The position numbers and the translations under genes were made by a program. The notes under the pieces are model-generated. The model was not told the origin of the DNA. It saw only the letters and a program-made list of their open reading frames with translations, and ran no database searches. Positions 43,251 to 51,913 of a DNA stretch of 64,000 nucleotides are shown here, one piece after another (the first letter of the stretch is position 1; every line of letters starts with the position of its first letter). Location of the stretch: positions 6,402,545-6,466,544 of the forward strand of contig CM020620.1 in the NCBI GenBank assembly GCA_009829735.1, written 5' to 3'. The DNA comes from Pyropia yezoensis (Eukaryota; Rhodophyta; Bangiophyceae; Bangiales; Bangiaceae).

Positions 43251-44983
43251 TTAGAGGTTTCGGTCTCCAGGTCAAAGTCCGTAGGAGCTTCCCTTGCCAG
43301 AGCCTCCGTGATGCTCTGTAAGGTTGCCACTCGGATGGCATGTACCTGTGCCTTGTCCATCTTGGAGGGTGCCCGCCGGTCAGCCCAGTTGACCGCCTTT
43401 GCAAACACCAGTCCTTGACGCTTGAGTTTCTCCTGGAGATCCTCGGGAATGGTCGGGCACTGGTAGGACATATGATCCTCCTTCTGGCACAGCCAGCAAG
43501 ACCGGAACCGCTGGTTCCTGATCTGCTTGGGGGCGACCAGGGAAGGTTGCTCCTTAGAAACGAAGCCGCCCCACTTGTCCCTTGACTCCATGGGTGAGGC
43601 CTCGCCAACTGCGAGTACCGGTACAGGGTTATCACCTCCCTTATACTTGTCGGGTCCGGGACGAACTCGCGACAACGGCTTGGGGGTTGATACCATAGGA
43701 GCCTGGAGGGCCTTGGCTTGCCGGTGCTTGCCCTGGGTATAGGCCATCAACTGCTGGAAGGTATGTTCTTGATGTTCCTGGTTGTAGTTCTCCGCATCCA
43801 CTTGAAGATATTCAGGAAGCCCCTCCGAGAAGATCATCTTGAGCCTGTCCTCAGGGTAAACGTTGCCACAAGCATCGCTCATCTCCCGGACACGACGGGC
43901 GAACGCCTCTGGAGTCTCTTGTCTCTCCATGGTTGCCCGGTTCAGCCTACCGACTGCCTTACGCAGGGAGTCCGCGTCTGCGTAGTTGGACAGGAGCCAG
44001 TTGACCGCCTCCGGATAACTCGCGACGGTACGTCCAACAATGTGCCCGGCAGAGTCTGGTAGAACCTGTGCAAACCGCTGTTCCGCTTCTCCGGTCATGA
44101 AGTTAACCAGGAGATAGAGAGCCTTGCCCTCGGACACATCGTTGTCATTGCATGCCTTGACAAACCGGCGCAGGAAGGCAAAGATAAGCGCCGGTCTCTT
44201 CCCGGAAAACTTAGGATGCCCCCCAAAGCTCGGCTGCATTCGCCGGTTCAGGGATGCCATCTTCTTGGCCATCTTCCGGGTGTAACCTTGGTCTTGGTTC
44301 TCCAGCCGGTAATTACCCCAATACGTGACCTTGTTCAGGGTGGCATCTCCCACTTGGTGGGCAGGGAAGTCGAACTCGACTAGCCTGCGCCGGGTAGGAC
44401 CGGGAGATGCATCCCAGTCATATCCCTCCTCAGAGCTGGAGGAACTGGTCTCGCTGGTGCTAGAGCGGCGGCGACGACGCCGACGCCTACGGCTGCTCCG
44501 GTCACCGGTCTTGGAGCTCCCCGCCCCATAGGACGCAAGGGGAGGAAAAGCTTGGCCGGTCCCAGGAGTCGAAGTCTCAGGAAGACCCGTAGAACCAGTC
44601 ATAGCGGTGCCTCTGGCACTGCTAGTGCCCACAGGAAGAGGTGTATACACCCAGCTGCCATGTGTGGGTCCAGGAGTAAACACACCAGGGGCTATCCCTG
44701 GAGGTTGAAGAGTAGAACCGACAGGAGGGAGACGTCTGCTGCGAGCGGACTCAAACGCCGTTGACCCCGGGGTGGCTCCCACAGGAGGAACAGCCGGAGG
44801 AACGGGAGCAGGCGGTACTTGGCCGCCTGTAGACTCCAATCCACTACCGGATGTCACGCCCAGGTCTGCTTCACCCGTAGGGAGAACGCCGGGTTGGGCA
44901 CCGTCCCCCGCGGTGACCAGGGATGCGTCAAGGGACGCGGGGTCTACCCCTTCGGGCACCGTCGTGCCAGGGAGGGTAGCCAT
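43223..44983 (-). CDS. gag: Gag polyprotein of element B
   Basis: 586 residues from the ATG at 44983, 209 bp inside the 5' LTR. The first 150 residues are Pro/Gly/Thr-rich and disordered, followed by an Arg9 run and a Ser/acidic patch (SSTSETSSSSSEE). Residues about 255-430 form a retrotransposon capsid domain (HPKFSGKRPALIFAFLRRFV, ALYLLVNFMTGEAEQRF, RQETPEAFARRVREM). A single CCHC zinc knuckle, C-x2-C-x4-H-x4-C (CWLCQKEDHMSYQC, about 495-508), marks nucleocapsid. The last codons GGA AAC GAG precede the stop and form the slip site into pol. The ORF is uninterrupted. Confidence 0.95.
   Translation of the reverse strand: MATLPGTTVPEGVDPASLDASLVTAGDGAQPGVLPTGEADLGVTSGSGLESTGGQVPPAPVPPAVPPVGATPGSTAFESARSRRLPPVGSTLQPPGIAPGVFTPGPTHGSWVYTPLPVGTSSARGTAMTGSTGLPETSTPGTGQAFPPLASYGAGSSKTGDRSSRRRRRRRRRSSTSETSSSSSEEGYDWDASPGPTRRRLVEFDFPAHQVGDATLNKVTYWGNYRLENQDQGYTRKMAKKMASLNRRMQPSFGGHPKFSGKRPALIFAFLRRFVKACNDNDVSEGKALYLLVNFMTGEAEQRFAQVLPDSAGHIVGRTVASYPEAVNWLLSNYADADSLRKAVGRLNRATMERQETPEAFARRVREMSDACGNVYPEDRLKMIFSEGLPEYLQVDAENYNQEHQEHTFQQLMAYTQGKHRQAKALQAPMVSTPKPLSRVRPGPDKYKGGDNPVPVLAVGEASPMESRDKWGGFVSKEQPSLVAPKQIRNQRFRSCWLCQKEDHMSYQCPTIPEDLQEKLKRQGLVFAKAVNWADRRAPSKMDKAQVHAIRVATLQSITEALAREAPTDFDLETETSKDSSEPGNE
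43229..43235 (-). promoter_or_regulatory. -1 ribosomal frameshift heptamer GGGAAAC at the gag end
   Basis: The minus strand reads G GGA AAC in the gag frame, followed by GAG and the gag stop TAG (43225-43223). This fits the X-XXY-YYZ slippery rule, and slipping back one base enters the open pol frame exactly. GGGAAAC is a known retroviral-type slip site. A possible downstream stem pairs GGCAGG just after the stop with CCTGTT about 50 nt on; this has not been folded. Confidence 0.75.
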
Positions 44984-45168
44984 GTTGGTCTCTTGACAGC
45001 CACAGTCCAGTTACCTGCGTGTCCAAAGATCGCAAGACCACAAGAGAGGGGTTGGAGAGCCAGGAATGGGGTTCCCGTGAACGGGTGCAAATAATTCCCA
45101 AACCACAGAAAAAGACAGAATAGGAACAACGCAACCGCTGCTCCCAAATGTCTCTTCTCAAACACTCC

Positions 45169-45188
45169 AATCCCCTGCTGCTCCACCA
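45169..45188 (-). other. tRNA primer-binding site of element B
   Basis: Four bases inside the 5' LTR the minus strand reads TGGTGGAGCAGCAGGGGATT. Its complement ends CCACCA and looks like a complete tRNA 3' end (acceptor strand, discriminator A and CCA), so priming by a host tRNA is expected. The tRNA species is not identified. Confidence 0.8.
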
Positions 45189-45192
45189 AATA

Positions 45193-45764
45193 TGTGGTAT
45201 AAAACTCGATCCTCTCAGACACGTGTCAATATCCCTCGGGGGAAAGGGACAGGTAACGCAGAAAGGGGAACTACGAGAATGGTATGCCTGTTGCCTCACG
45301 TGCCTGCTCGCAGGGCAAACAGATACGCACGGTAGTGCACACGGGGAAGAGGAAAGCAAACGCGCAGTTTTCTTTTTCCCTGAGGGCGCGGGCCGAGGGC
45401 GCCTCGCTGTCCCTCTTAACGTGCATCTGGGGGAACCCCGGCACGTTGGCCCGGTAGCCCCCCCATAACCCCGAGTGGCCCCGACCCGAGTCTAACCTCG
45501 TCAGGTCGGGGGCCACTATCACTACTAATTCTATTCCCACTCACTAATCTCACACTCAAATTCTCTCAAATCAAGTCCCTCACAAATATGCAAAAACACA
45601 TCAGAAATCCCTCTCTCGCGTGTGGATAGCGTAGTCCACCGCATCCCAGTGCCGGGCACGGGCCACGGCCGCCAACCATCGCCACACGGCGGGCGTGTTC
45701 TGGCACCTGGTGCCCTCTGGTTGCAGTCCCGGGTCGGCGCCAAGTCGGGGCCAGGGATGCTACA
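45193..45764 (-). repeat. 5' LTR of element B (572 bp)
   Basis: Identical to 36113-36684 as far as read by eye. It should contain the promoter for gag-pol on the minus strand. The flank after 45764 is GTTGG, the second target-site copy. Confidence 0.97.
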
Positions 45765-45769
45765 GTTGG
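45765..45769. repeat. target-site duplication GTTGG, right
   Basis: It matches 36108-36112 and completes the insertion signature of element B. Confidence 0.9.
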
Positions 45770-46861
45770 GTGGTGTGGACGGGGGGTCTTGGCTTGCGCG
45801 AGGCTGGCAAGACGCGCAAACATTTGAACTGAGTGGGCGGGGCCGCCCGGCCCAGCCGTGCCGCACACAGGGAGCCCCTACAGACTGCCGTGAGTTCGAA
45901 ACACTCAGGCACTCTGCAGAACAGTCCTTCTCAGTCTGCGAAATGTTCTCTCAGTCTTTGAAATGTTCTCTCAGTCTGTAGTGTGTCGACAAGTCAGGGG
46001 CGCCTGGGGGGGCCCGTTTTACGTGGTGCCGTTTGGACATTCTTGCGGTGATGCGGGGCGCCTCCACCGTGACGTTAGGCAAGAAGCCGGGGGCGTCGCA
46101 AACGATGCGGTCCGTGGCGAACAGCCGCCTTCACCATACAAGTAGAGTGCGCACGCGTGTATATGATAGGGTCGTGGTAACAAGTAGCGCACTTTCGTTT
46201 CAGCCTGTGCTCCACTGGAGCAGTACCGTACAGCGGAGGTGTGAGATGAAGTACGCAGCTGAATTGCACTTGACCAGCAATGGACGGGGAGACGGCACGC
46301 ACTTGAGTTTCTTGTCCGACTAACAGCTAGCTGTGGTAAAACAATGGGCGCGAGAGGAGGGGTGATGAGGGAAGCAAATGTTCGGTGCGATCTCTCTCCA
46401 TGCTACAATCCACTTCATTGTCTCACCACGCCTCACCCTGGCGCGAGCGGGGGCAGGGGGAGATGATGGGACACGTGGGGCAGGTCTGGGCTGGTTCCCT
46501 GAGCATATGACCCAGAAGTATGCGCGACGAAGCTGCTCCTGTACCGTGGCGTCAGAAGGCCACCCAGAAAAAAGCTGCACTGCATGCAATCGAGCTGCAC
46601 AATGCCGCGTAGCCAGGCTGGTTCAATTGCTCATTTTTTCGACGAGAGCCAAGCTCTTTGTGTAGTACAAGACATGCACGACGAAGCTACTTGTGGAGCA
46701 GGCTGAGAAACGAAAGATGTTGTTTTTCTATTTTCTGAGCGCTTCTGTTCTCCTTAATTAATGGGCGAGACAAGAATCACGAACGCAACAATTACGACTG
46801 AAACGTCGACCTGTTTATTGAGCTAATGGTCTCTAGCAGACAGAAAAGCAGAGCAAAGAGA
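45770..46861. other. no gene seen; short tandem repeat inside
   Basis: Right flank of element B. At 45927-45983 there are three tandem copies of a 20-bp unit (TTCTCTCAGTCTTTGAAATG, with variants). The rest is balanced-composition DNA with only short ORFs, probably old repeat sequence. Confidence 0.5.
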
Positions 46862-47125
46862 CTGTCAACGCTGATGTCTTGATTATGCGCAAGAATACAA
46901 CAACATCCATGTGCATGTATTTTTAGAAGGTCTGACGCCCAGATCATGCGTGTTTTTCTCATTCCTCACTGAAAGTAGGAGCGAAAGGAGAACTACACAA
47001 CCCGGTCACAGGTCTGCCTCCAGCGCGCCTCCTGGGGCGCCGCTGTGGTCTACATCTCCGGCATTGGTGGACCCCTGACACCGGCCTACTATGTACTGCA
47101 CCGGCGTGCCCCGGACCTGGGCCCG
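46862..47125 (+). repeat. 265-bp direct repeat, copy 2
   Basis: Near-identical partner of 35202-35466. An ORF starting inside (47045-47881) is not supported as a gene. Confidence 0.95.
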
Positions 47126-47958
47126 ATCCACCGGGATCGGGCCTCAGGCGTGGCGCTGCGAGTGTTTTCCCATGGCGGACACGCTCTCGGTGGGCGCCCT
47201 GCTATGTCACACAGGCGGGGGGCGGCCAATATTGTGCTGTGCGGCTGCGCGCGTCGCGGCTGCCTGTCACCGCCCCGGGCCGGTTGCGGCTGCCCCGAGT
47301 CGGTAGCAGCTGCCCTTCGCCCCCTCCCGGGCAGTACAGTACGCATGGCGCTGTTGCCTTTAAGAGGTGGCCCGGGAGCCTGCATCGGTGGCTGTTGGTC
47401 TTCCTGGGCACGCCACCTGCACTTGGACGTCTGCCGGAACGTGGTGGTAGACTGCGTCACTTCCAGGACAGTAGCTGTGGCTGGGGCGTGGGACTGCTCT
47501 CTTGGGATGGCACCGATGCCGCCGTCCGCCGTGTTCTCCCTCTTGTGCCGCACGGTGGCGGAGGTGACGGAGAAGAATGCGACCAACGGGAATAACATTC
47601 CTCTTCTGTTACTTTTCCGTGTTTTCCTAAGCCAGCGCAACTTGGCTTTTCTGCACATGCCCGCGGACACCCTCGCATTGTCAACGTACATCACGACTAC
47701 GTATCTACCGTTGAAGGTGCAGTCCGCTACCAAAGCGTTGGCTCGGGCGTTTCAAGTGCCAACTGGGCACCTGGATGTTGCTGAACGCGTGAAGGTGCGT
47801 CAACGGAGTGCATTTTTAGAGTCGAGTTCATGCGGTGTGCGTCTCCGAGTGAGGTGCTTGCCTGTGGTGGGGTGTTACTGAGCTGCTACTGACGTGCGTC
47901 ATTGCTTGCGAACGTGAGGTGTCAGTCTCCGTCGTGCTTCTGCTGTTACGTGGCATGT
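47126..47958. other. no confident gene
   Basis: ORFs exist on both strands (plus 47045-47881, minus 47089-47733), but each is only partly protein-like and neither carries a recognised motif. A short segment on the minus strand (CTFNGRYVVVMYVD, near 47700) looks coding and may be a relic. Confidence 0.35.
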
Positions 47959-49419
47959 ATGGGAGTGCAGGGTTCTAAACGGTTCTTGAACCAGCCTGCC
48001 GACCTCAACGGGGAGCTGGCCAAACAGATGACAAACCCGGAGAAGAAGAAGTGGTTTTGGGTTGTGCGCAACCTGAAACTGCGTTCGGTCTTCATCGTCG
48101 GCAGCCCCTCAGCGGACATCTCGCGTCGCCAGAAACTTTCGGAGGTCGAGTTGCGTGCTTTTGCCAAGATGGTGTTGGACCTCAGCCGCTCAGAAGGGGC
48201 GCTGCCGGTCGGCTGCAGCCCCGTGCTCGCGCCTGTTATGGGCACGACGGTCGACCAGGTGCGGGTGGACCAGGTGAACTGGACGTGGGCGAGCGTGCAT
48301 GTTACGGACGACACCTTTGAGATGGTCCGACGCGTGTTGTTGACACGCTTCCTGCATGGAGCGGTTGAGCCTGGCTCGAAGGCTGCTGCCAATAACGCGC
48401 CCAGCTCTGTCGCGCGAGCGGGGGTGCCTATCTCAGGTACGCCCGCGGGTCCGCCCGCAGAGACTGCGCGCCGGCCGTCCGGCCCGGCTGCCAAAGCTCC
48501 TCGCGGCAAGAAGCGGGCAACGAGTGCTGAGGAGCCCGTGCTCCCGGTGGCTGGTTCGGTGCGCAACCTCAAGCACCACAGGTCCAAGGCTAAGTGGGAC
48601 AAGGGAGTCGACATGTGTGCGACTGCACTGATTGACGACGAGCGGTGCGCTACGGTCGTGAAGCCGCCTTTCGTGATTGGCCAGATCAAGCCTTTCTCGG
48701 CTTGGCCACATGGGGGGGTGGTGGTGTTTGCCCAGTTCCCTTTCCTGTTGGACAGCGCCTGGCAAGACGCTGGCAAGTGGACTGCAAACTGCCAGAAGGT
48801 CATGGTGTTTGACGTCGGCGGCAGGTACGAGGTCGTCTTCTCCCTCAAGCAGCCACCGGTTGGCAGGCACACGGACGGAGCAGGCGGTCCGGAGCCGCTA
48901 CTGCCAGCCTCTAGCCCAGATGCGCCCGACATGAATGACACTATGCCGCTGGAGTCGGACGTGGATGACGCGATAGCGCCAGCTGACGCTGCAGCGGCGG
49001 CCGGGCCGTCCAAGGTGCGGACGGCCGAAGGTACTGCGCGCGCAGACGGCCGAGGTGACCATGCTCTGACGCGTACTGGCGCACGACGTGCCAGCAGGCG
49101 AGCAGCCAGCGACGCGGCGCCCGCCGATACGGCCAATGGCCGTGAAGATGAGATACGACCAGTAAATGCTGGAGAGCAGAGTGCGCCTGGTGCAGCTGCC
49201 GGAGCGGCCGGCACTGATTCAGTACTCCCCGCTGAGCCGTCTGTTGCGGCGGCTCCTGTGGGGACAGCGACGCCTGGGACACCCACTGTCGCCGTCGAAG
49301 AAGTGGCAGAGGGCGAAGATTCTGCTCCTCCTTCCCTCAGCTCTCCCCAGGGGCCGAAGAAGTGTGTGCCGTTATCGGAGTCCACGCCCAACAGGCCCGA
49401 AGTGGCCCCCCCACAGTAG
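47959..49419 (+). CDS. orphan 486-residue protein, function unknown
   Basis: The ATG at 47959 begins MGVQGSKRFLNQPADLNGEL; the frame is open 57 nt further upstream without a better start. The N-terminal 125 residues look folded and helical (NPEKKKWFWVVRNLKLRS, QKLSEVELRAFAKMVLDLSR). A basic Ala/Pro linker (AKAPRGKKRATS) follows, then a second folded-looking block (GVDMCATALIDDERCATVV to KVMVFDVGGRYEVVF). The last 180 residues are acidic and Ala-rich. No known domain is recognised. It is intact, less GC-extreme than the housekeeping genes, and lies among repeats, so a mobile-element or lineage-specific gene is likely. The antisense 492-codon ORF has shadow composition. Confidence 0.55.
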   Translation: MGVQGSKRFLNQPADLNGELAKQMTNPEKKKWFWVVRNLKLRSVFIVGSPSADISRRQKLSEVELRAFAKMVLDLSRSEGALPVGCSPVLAPVMGTTVDQVRVDQVNWTWASVHVTDDTFEMVRRVLLTRFLHGAVEPGSKAAANNAPSSVARAGVPISGTPAGPPAETARRPSGPAAKAPRGKKRATSAEEPVLPVAGSVRNLKHHRSKAKWDKGVDMCATALIDDERCATVVKPPFVIGQIKPFSAWPHGGVVVFAQFPFLLDSAWQDAGKWTANCQKVMVFDVGGRYEVVFSLKQPPVGRHTDGAGGPEPLLPASSPDAPDMNDTMPLESDVDDAIAPADAAAAAGPSKVRTAEGTARADGRGDHALTRTGARRASRRAASDAAPADTANGREDEIRPVNAGEQSAPGAAAGAAGTDSVLPAEPSVAAAPVGTATPGTPTVAVEEVAEGEDSAPPSLSSPQGPKKCVPLSESTPNRPEVAPPQ

Positions 49420-49849
49420 GCCAACTAACTCTATTGACGTTATGTTTGCTGATTGAGCGAACTAAGGAGGGCCGCAGACGACACAGAGTGACAATTCTGG
49501 CCTAAATGCCAAAAAAAAAGTCCTGTGCGCCCCTGTGGGGGGACAGCTGTGATTAGCACCAGAGCAGAAAGCGATTAATAAACTATTGCTCCTCGAGCAT
49601 GAAGCCTCCGGGGCATGTCCCAATCCTAAAGGGGATGAAATATATATTTGCCAACAATGTAATGGCAATTTTTGTTCTTTGTATTTAGGTCAAGGCGTCG
49701 GTCGACTCCGGGCAGGAAGCAACTGGTCTTCGGCTGTACCCCGCCACACGCCGTCGTCTATGTATTCGACCTTTGCAGCCACCGCCGGGGCTGTCCTTTT
49801 GCCTTAACCCGAGTCTCCCGCCCCGCCGCTGCTCCTTTGGTAGACCTTC
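49420..49849. other. AT-richer spacer with TATA-like element
   Basis: 430 bp between two plus-strand genes. GAAATATATATTTG at 49637-49650 is a possible TATA element for the gene at 49850; TTAATAAA near 49576 could be a polyadenylation signal for the ORF ending at 49419. Confidence 0.4.
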
Positions 49850-50392
49850 ATGTCCGCACGACGCCGCCGCAGTGGACTGCCGGGCGCCCGGGTCAAGGGC
49901 GCGCCGCCGGCGCCCGCCGCCGAGGCGGCGGCCGCCCCGTTTGGCGGCTTTGATGTCGAGCCGTCAGAGCCCCCGGCGGAGCTGGTTTGGGACGGCACCG
50001 GCTTTTCTGCGCCGCCTCCGCCGCCCCGGCTGGCCCGTCGGCAGCCGCTGCGGGGCGGGGGTGTGGCCGCCGCCGCCGCCGCCGCCGACGGGCACGGCGG
50101 GCCGATGCCGCCGGTCGCCACGGGGGCGCCCCCAAGAGGCAACGTTGCGGCGGCGGCCGGCCCTGCAGCTGCTGCGGCACCCTCCTCACGCGCCGCTGAT
50201 GGGGCGTTCGGTGCAGCGGCGGAGGGGGACGACCAGACGGCTGCTGCCGCGGCGTCTCGGCGGGTGTGGGTGGTGGTGCTTGTGCCGTTTGCCGTGATGG
50301 CGGCGCGGCGGTGGGACTGGTGGAGGTGGGGGCTGACCCTCCTTCTGGGCGCGTCGGCTGCGTGGCTGTTCTCGTGCCGGAGGAGTGGTTGA
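49850..50392 (+). CDS. small predicted membrane protein
   Basis: A 180-residue ORF from the ATG at 49850 (MSARRRRSGLPG). The N-terminal 135 residues are Ala/Pro/Gly-rich and disordered with an acidic patch (FDVEPSEPPAELVWD). The C-terminus has two short hydrophobic segments, VWVVVLVPFAVMAA and WGLTLLLGASAAWLF, separated by RRWDWWRW, followed by a short basic tail. This would suit a two-helix or tail-anchored membrane protein with both ends on the same side. No family is recognised. A TATA-like element about 200 bp upstream supports a real gene. Confidence 0.5.
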   Translation: MSARRRRSGLPGARVKGAPPAPAAEAAAAPFGGFDVEPSEPPAELVWDGTGFSAPPPPPRLARRQPLRGGGVAAAAAAADGHGGPMPPVATGAPPRGNVAAAAGPAAAAAPSSRAADGAFGAAAEGDDQTAAAAASRRVWVVVLVPFAVMAARRWDWWRWGLTLLLGASAAWLFSCRRSG

Positions 50393-51913
50393 GGGCTCGC
50401 CCAAGGTGCGCCAGGGGGGGGACCGCTCCCGACATTTTTCATGTCAAGACATGGCCGTGCATGCAGGGGGATGGAACGGAACCCAGTGAACATCAAGATA
50501 GCATGGAAGAGCGGTGCTTTTGGGGGGGTGGGGGGGGGCGGGGGGGGGGCGTGGCGCCAAAGGTCAGGGGACGATGGTGACTGTACAGTTTCCTTGTGCG
50601 GCGCACAAAGGCCAAGGTGTCTCGCTGGTCGTAGAAAACCCGACCGCCAACCACAGCGTGAATGTATGTACTGTACTTGAACGAGCGGGACCCCGGTCAT
50701 TCCGTCGCCAAATGCATTTGGCGGCCACATGACGCGGTCGGTGAGCTGGGGGAGGGGGGGGGCGGGGGGTTCCCTTGCAAAAAAAAAAATGTTCCACTGC
50801 ACCGCACCGCGCGCCCCATCGGTACGGTACCACGCCCACGTGCGCCAGCAGCAGCGGGGGCAACCACCCGCGGCGCGGCGGGCACGCGCGGGCGGGATGA
50901 AGAGAAGGAAGGAACAGGGAAGCGCCGCCCCCGCCCCCAACGGCCTTGCCCGCCGGGCCGGGACGACGCGACCGGCCGCGACACACCGTTTGCGCGGCTC
51001 ATGGAGGGGCCGCCCACGCCCGACCGCCCGCCCCCTCCCGTCTCCCCCAAAATCCCCGCCGGCAGCGCGAGGGCGCAAGGGTCGTCCGCGGCGCCTGCGC
51101 CGGCTGTGCCCCGCTCCCCGCCGCCGCCGCTGCCGCCCCGCCGCCGTCGTCGTGGCACCCGTCCCCCTCCCCCGCAGCATCGTCTGTGCGTAGCGCCCCG
51201 TATCCGTACCGACGGGGCGTGGCACCGTGAGGAAGGGGGGTGGGTGGGGGACACCCCGCCGCCGCCGCCACCGGCGTCGGCTACCCCCGCCCACTCACCC
51301 GTCTACCCCGTCTGGCCGTCTACCCGCGACCCGTCTACCCGACACGGACGCCGCCATCCCCCCCCCACCACCACCACCACTCCCCCGCGCCCGCCCCGCG
51401 CCCCGCCCCGCCCCGCCCCGCCCCGCCCCGCCCCGCCCAGTACCGCCCCCCGTCGGCATCCCCGCGGACCTCTCCGTACGTGCCGCCGGCAAGGCGGGGA
51501 CGGCAGAGCGGTGGCGGCAGCTCCCCCCACCCCCCCCCACTCCCCCTCCCAGGCTGTCGATCCCCCGCCGCCGGCCCCCCCGGCCAACACCCGCCGACCG
51601 GCACGTCGCATCCCCCCATCGCTACGGCCGACGGCCGACGCCGCCGACAGGGGGGCCGCCGGTCTGCCCCGCCGCGCCGTCGCCGCCGCCGCCGCGCGGC
51701 CGCCCGCGGCTGGACGCGCACCGGCGGGAGCGCCGGTCTGTCGATACCCCCTCGCCCGCCCACCACCCCCCCCCCCCCCCCCCCCCCGCCCCGCCCCGCC
51801 CGCCCCCCCCCCCTTCTGTCCCTGGTGCGGTCCGACACCTCCCGCCTCCCCGCCGCCCGCTGCACCCGCTTGCTCGTTCCCACCTCTCCCCCCCCCACCC
51901 CCCAGAGGCCGTC
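50393..51913. other. no gene seen; GC-rich upstream region
   Basis: G runs at 50520-50550 and 50745-50770, an A9 run at 50780, (CCCCG)n at 51398-51438, and C runs near 51525 and 51768-51790 just before the next start. ORFs in all frames are Pro/Arg shadows. Probably the 3' flank of the small membrane gene and the promoter and leader of the coiled-coil gene. Confidence 0.5.

Larger units (their letters stand above)
36113..45764 (-). mobile_element. complete Ty3/gypsy chromovirus with antisense ORF (element B), 9652 bp
   Basis: Read on the minus strand the element is: 5' LTR (45764-45193), primer-binding site (45188-45169), gag (44983-43223), pol in the -1 frame with protease, reverse transcriptase, RNase H, integrase and chromodomain (to 39135), a convergent antisense ORF on the other strand (37073-38989), a polypurine tract and the 3' LTR (36684-36113). 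LTRs appear identical over 572 bp and a 5-bp GTTGG duplication flanks the insertion, so it integrated recently. Gag and pol are open throughout. It is a potentially autonomous copy. It landed in old repeat debris, between two copies of a 265-bp repeat. Confidence 0.96.

Noticed and set aside
47045-47881. Plus-strand ORF of 278 codons starting in the 265-bp repeat
   Set aside because: It begins inside a repeat, is Cys/Gly-rich without motifs, and reads like non-coding sequence.
47946-49424. Minus-strand ORF of 492 codons opposite the orphan gene
   Set aside because: Its composition is shadow-like (Ala/Ser/Gly runs). The plus-strand protein has balanced helical segments.
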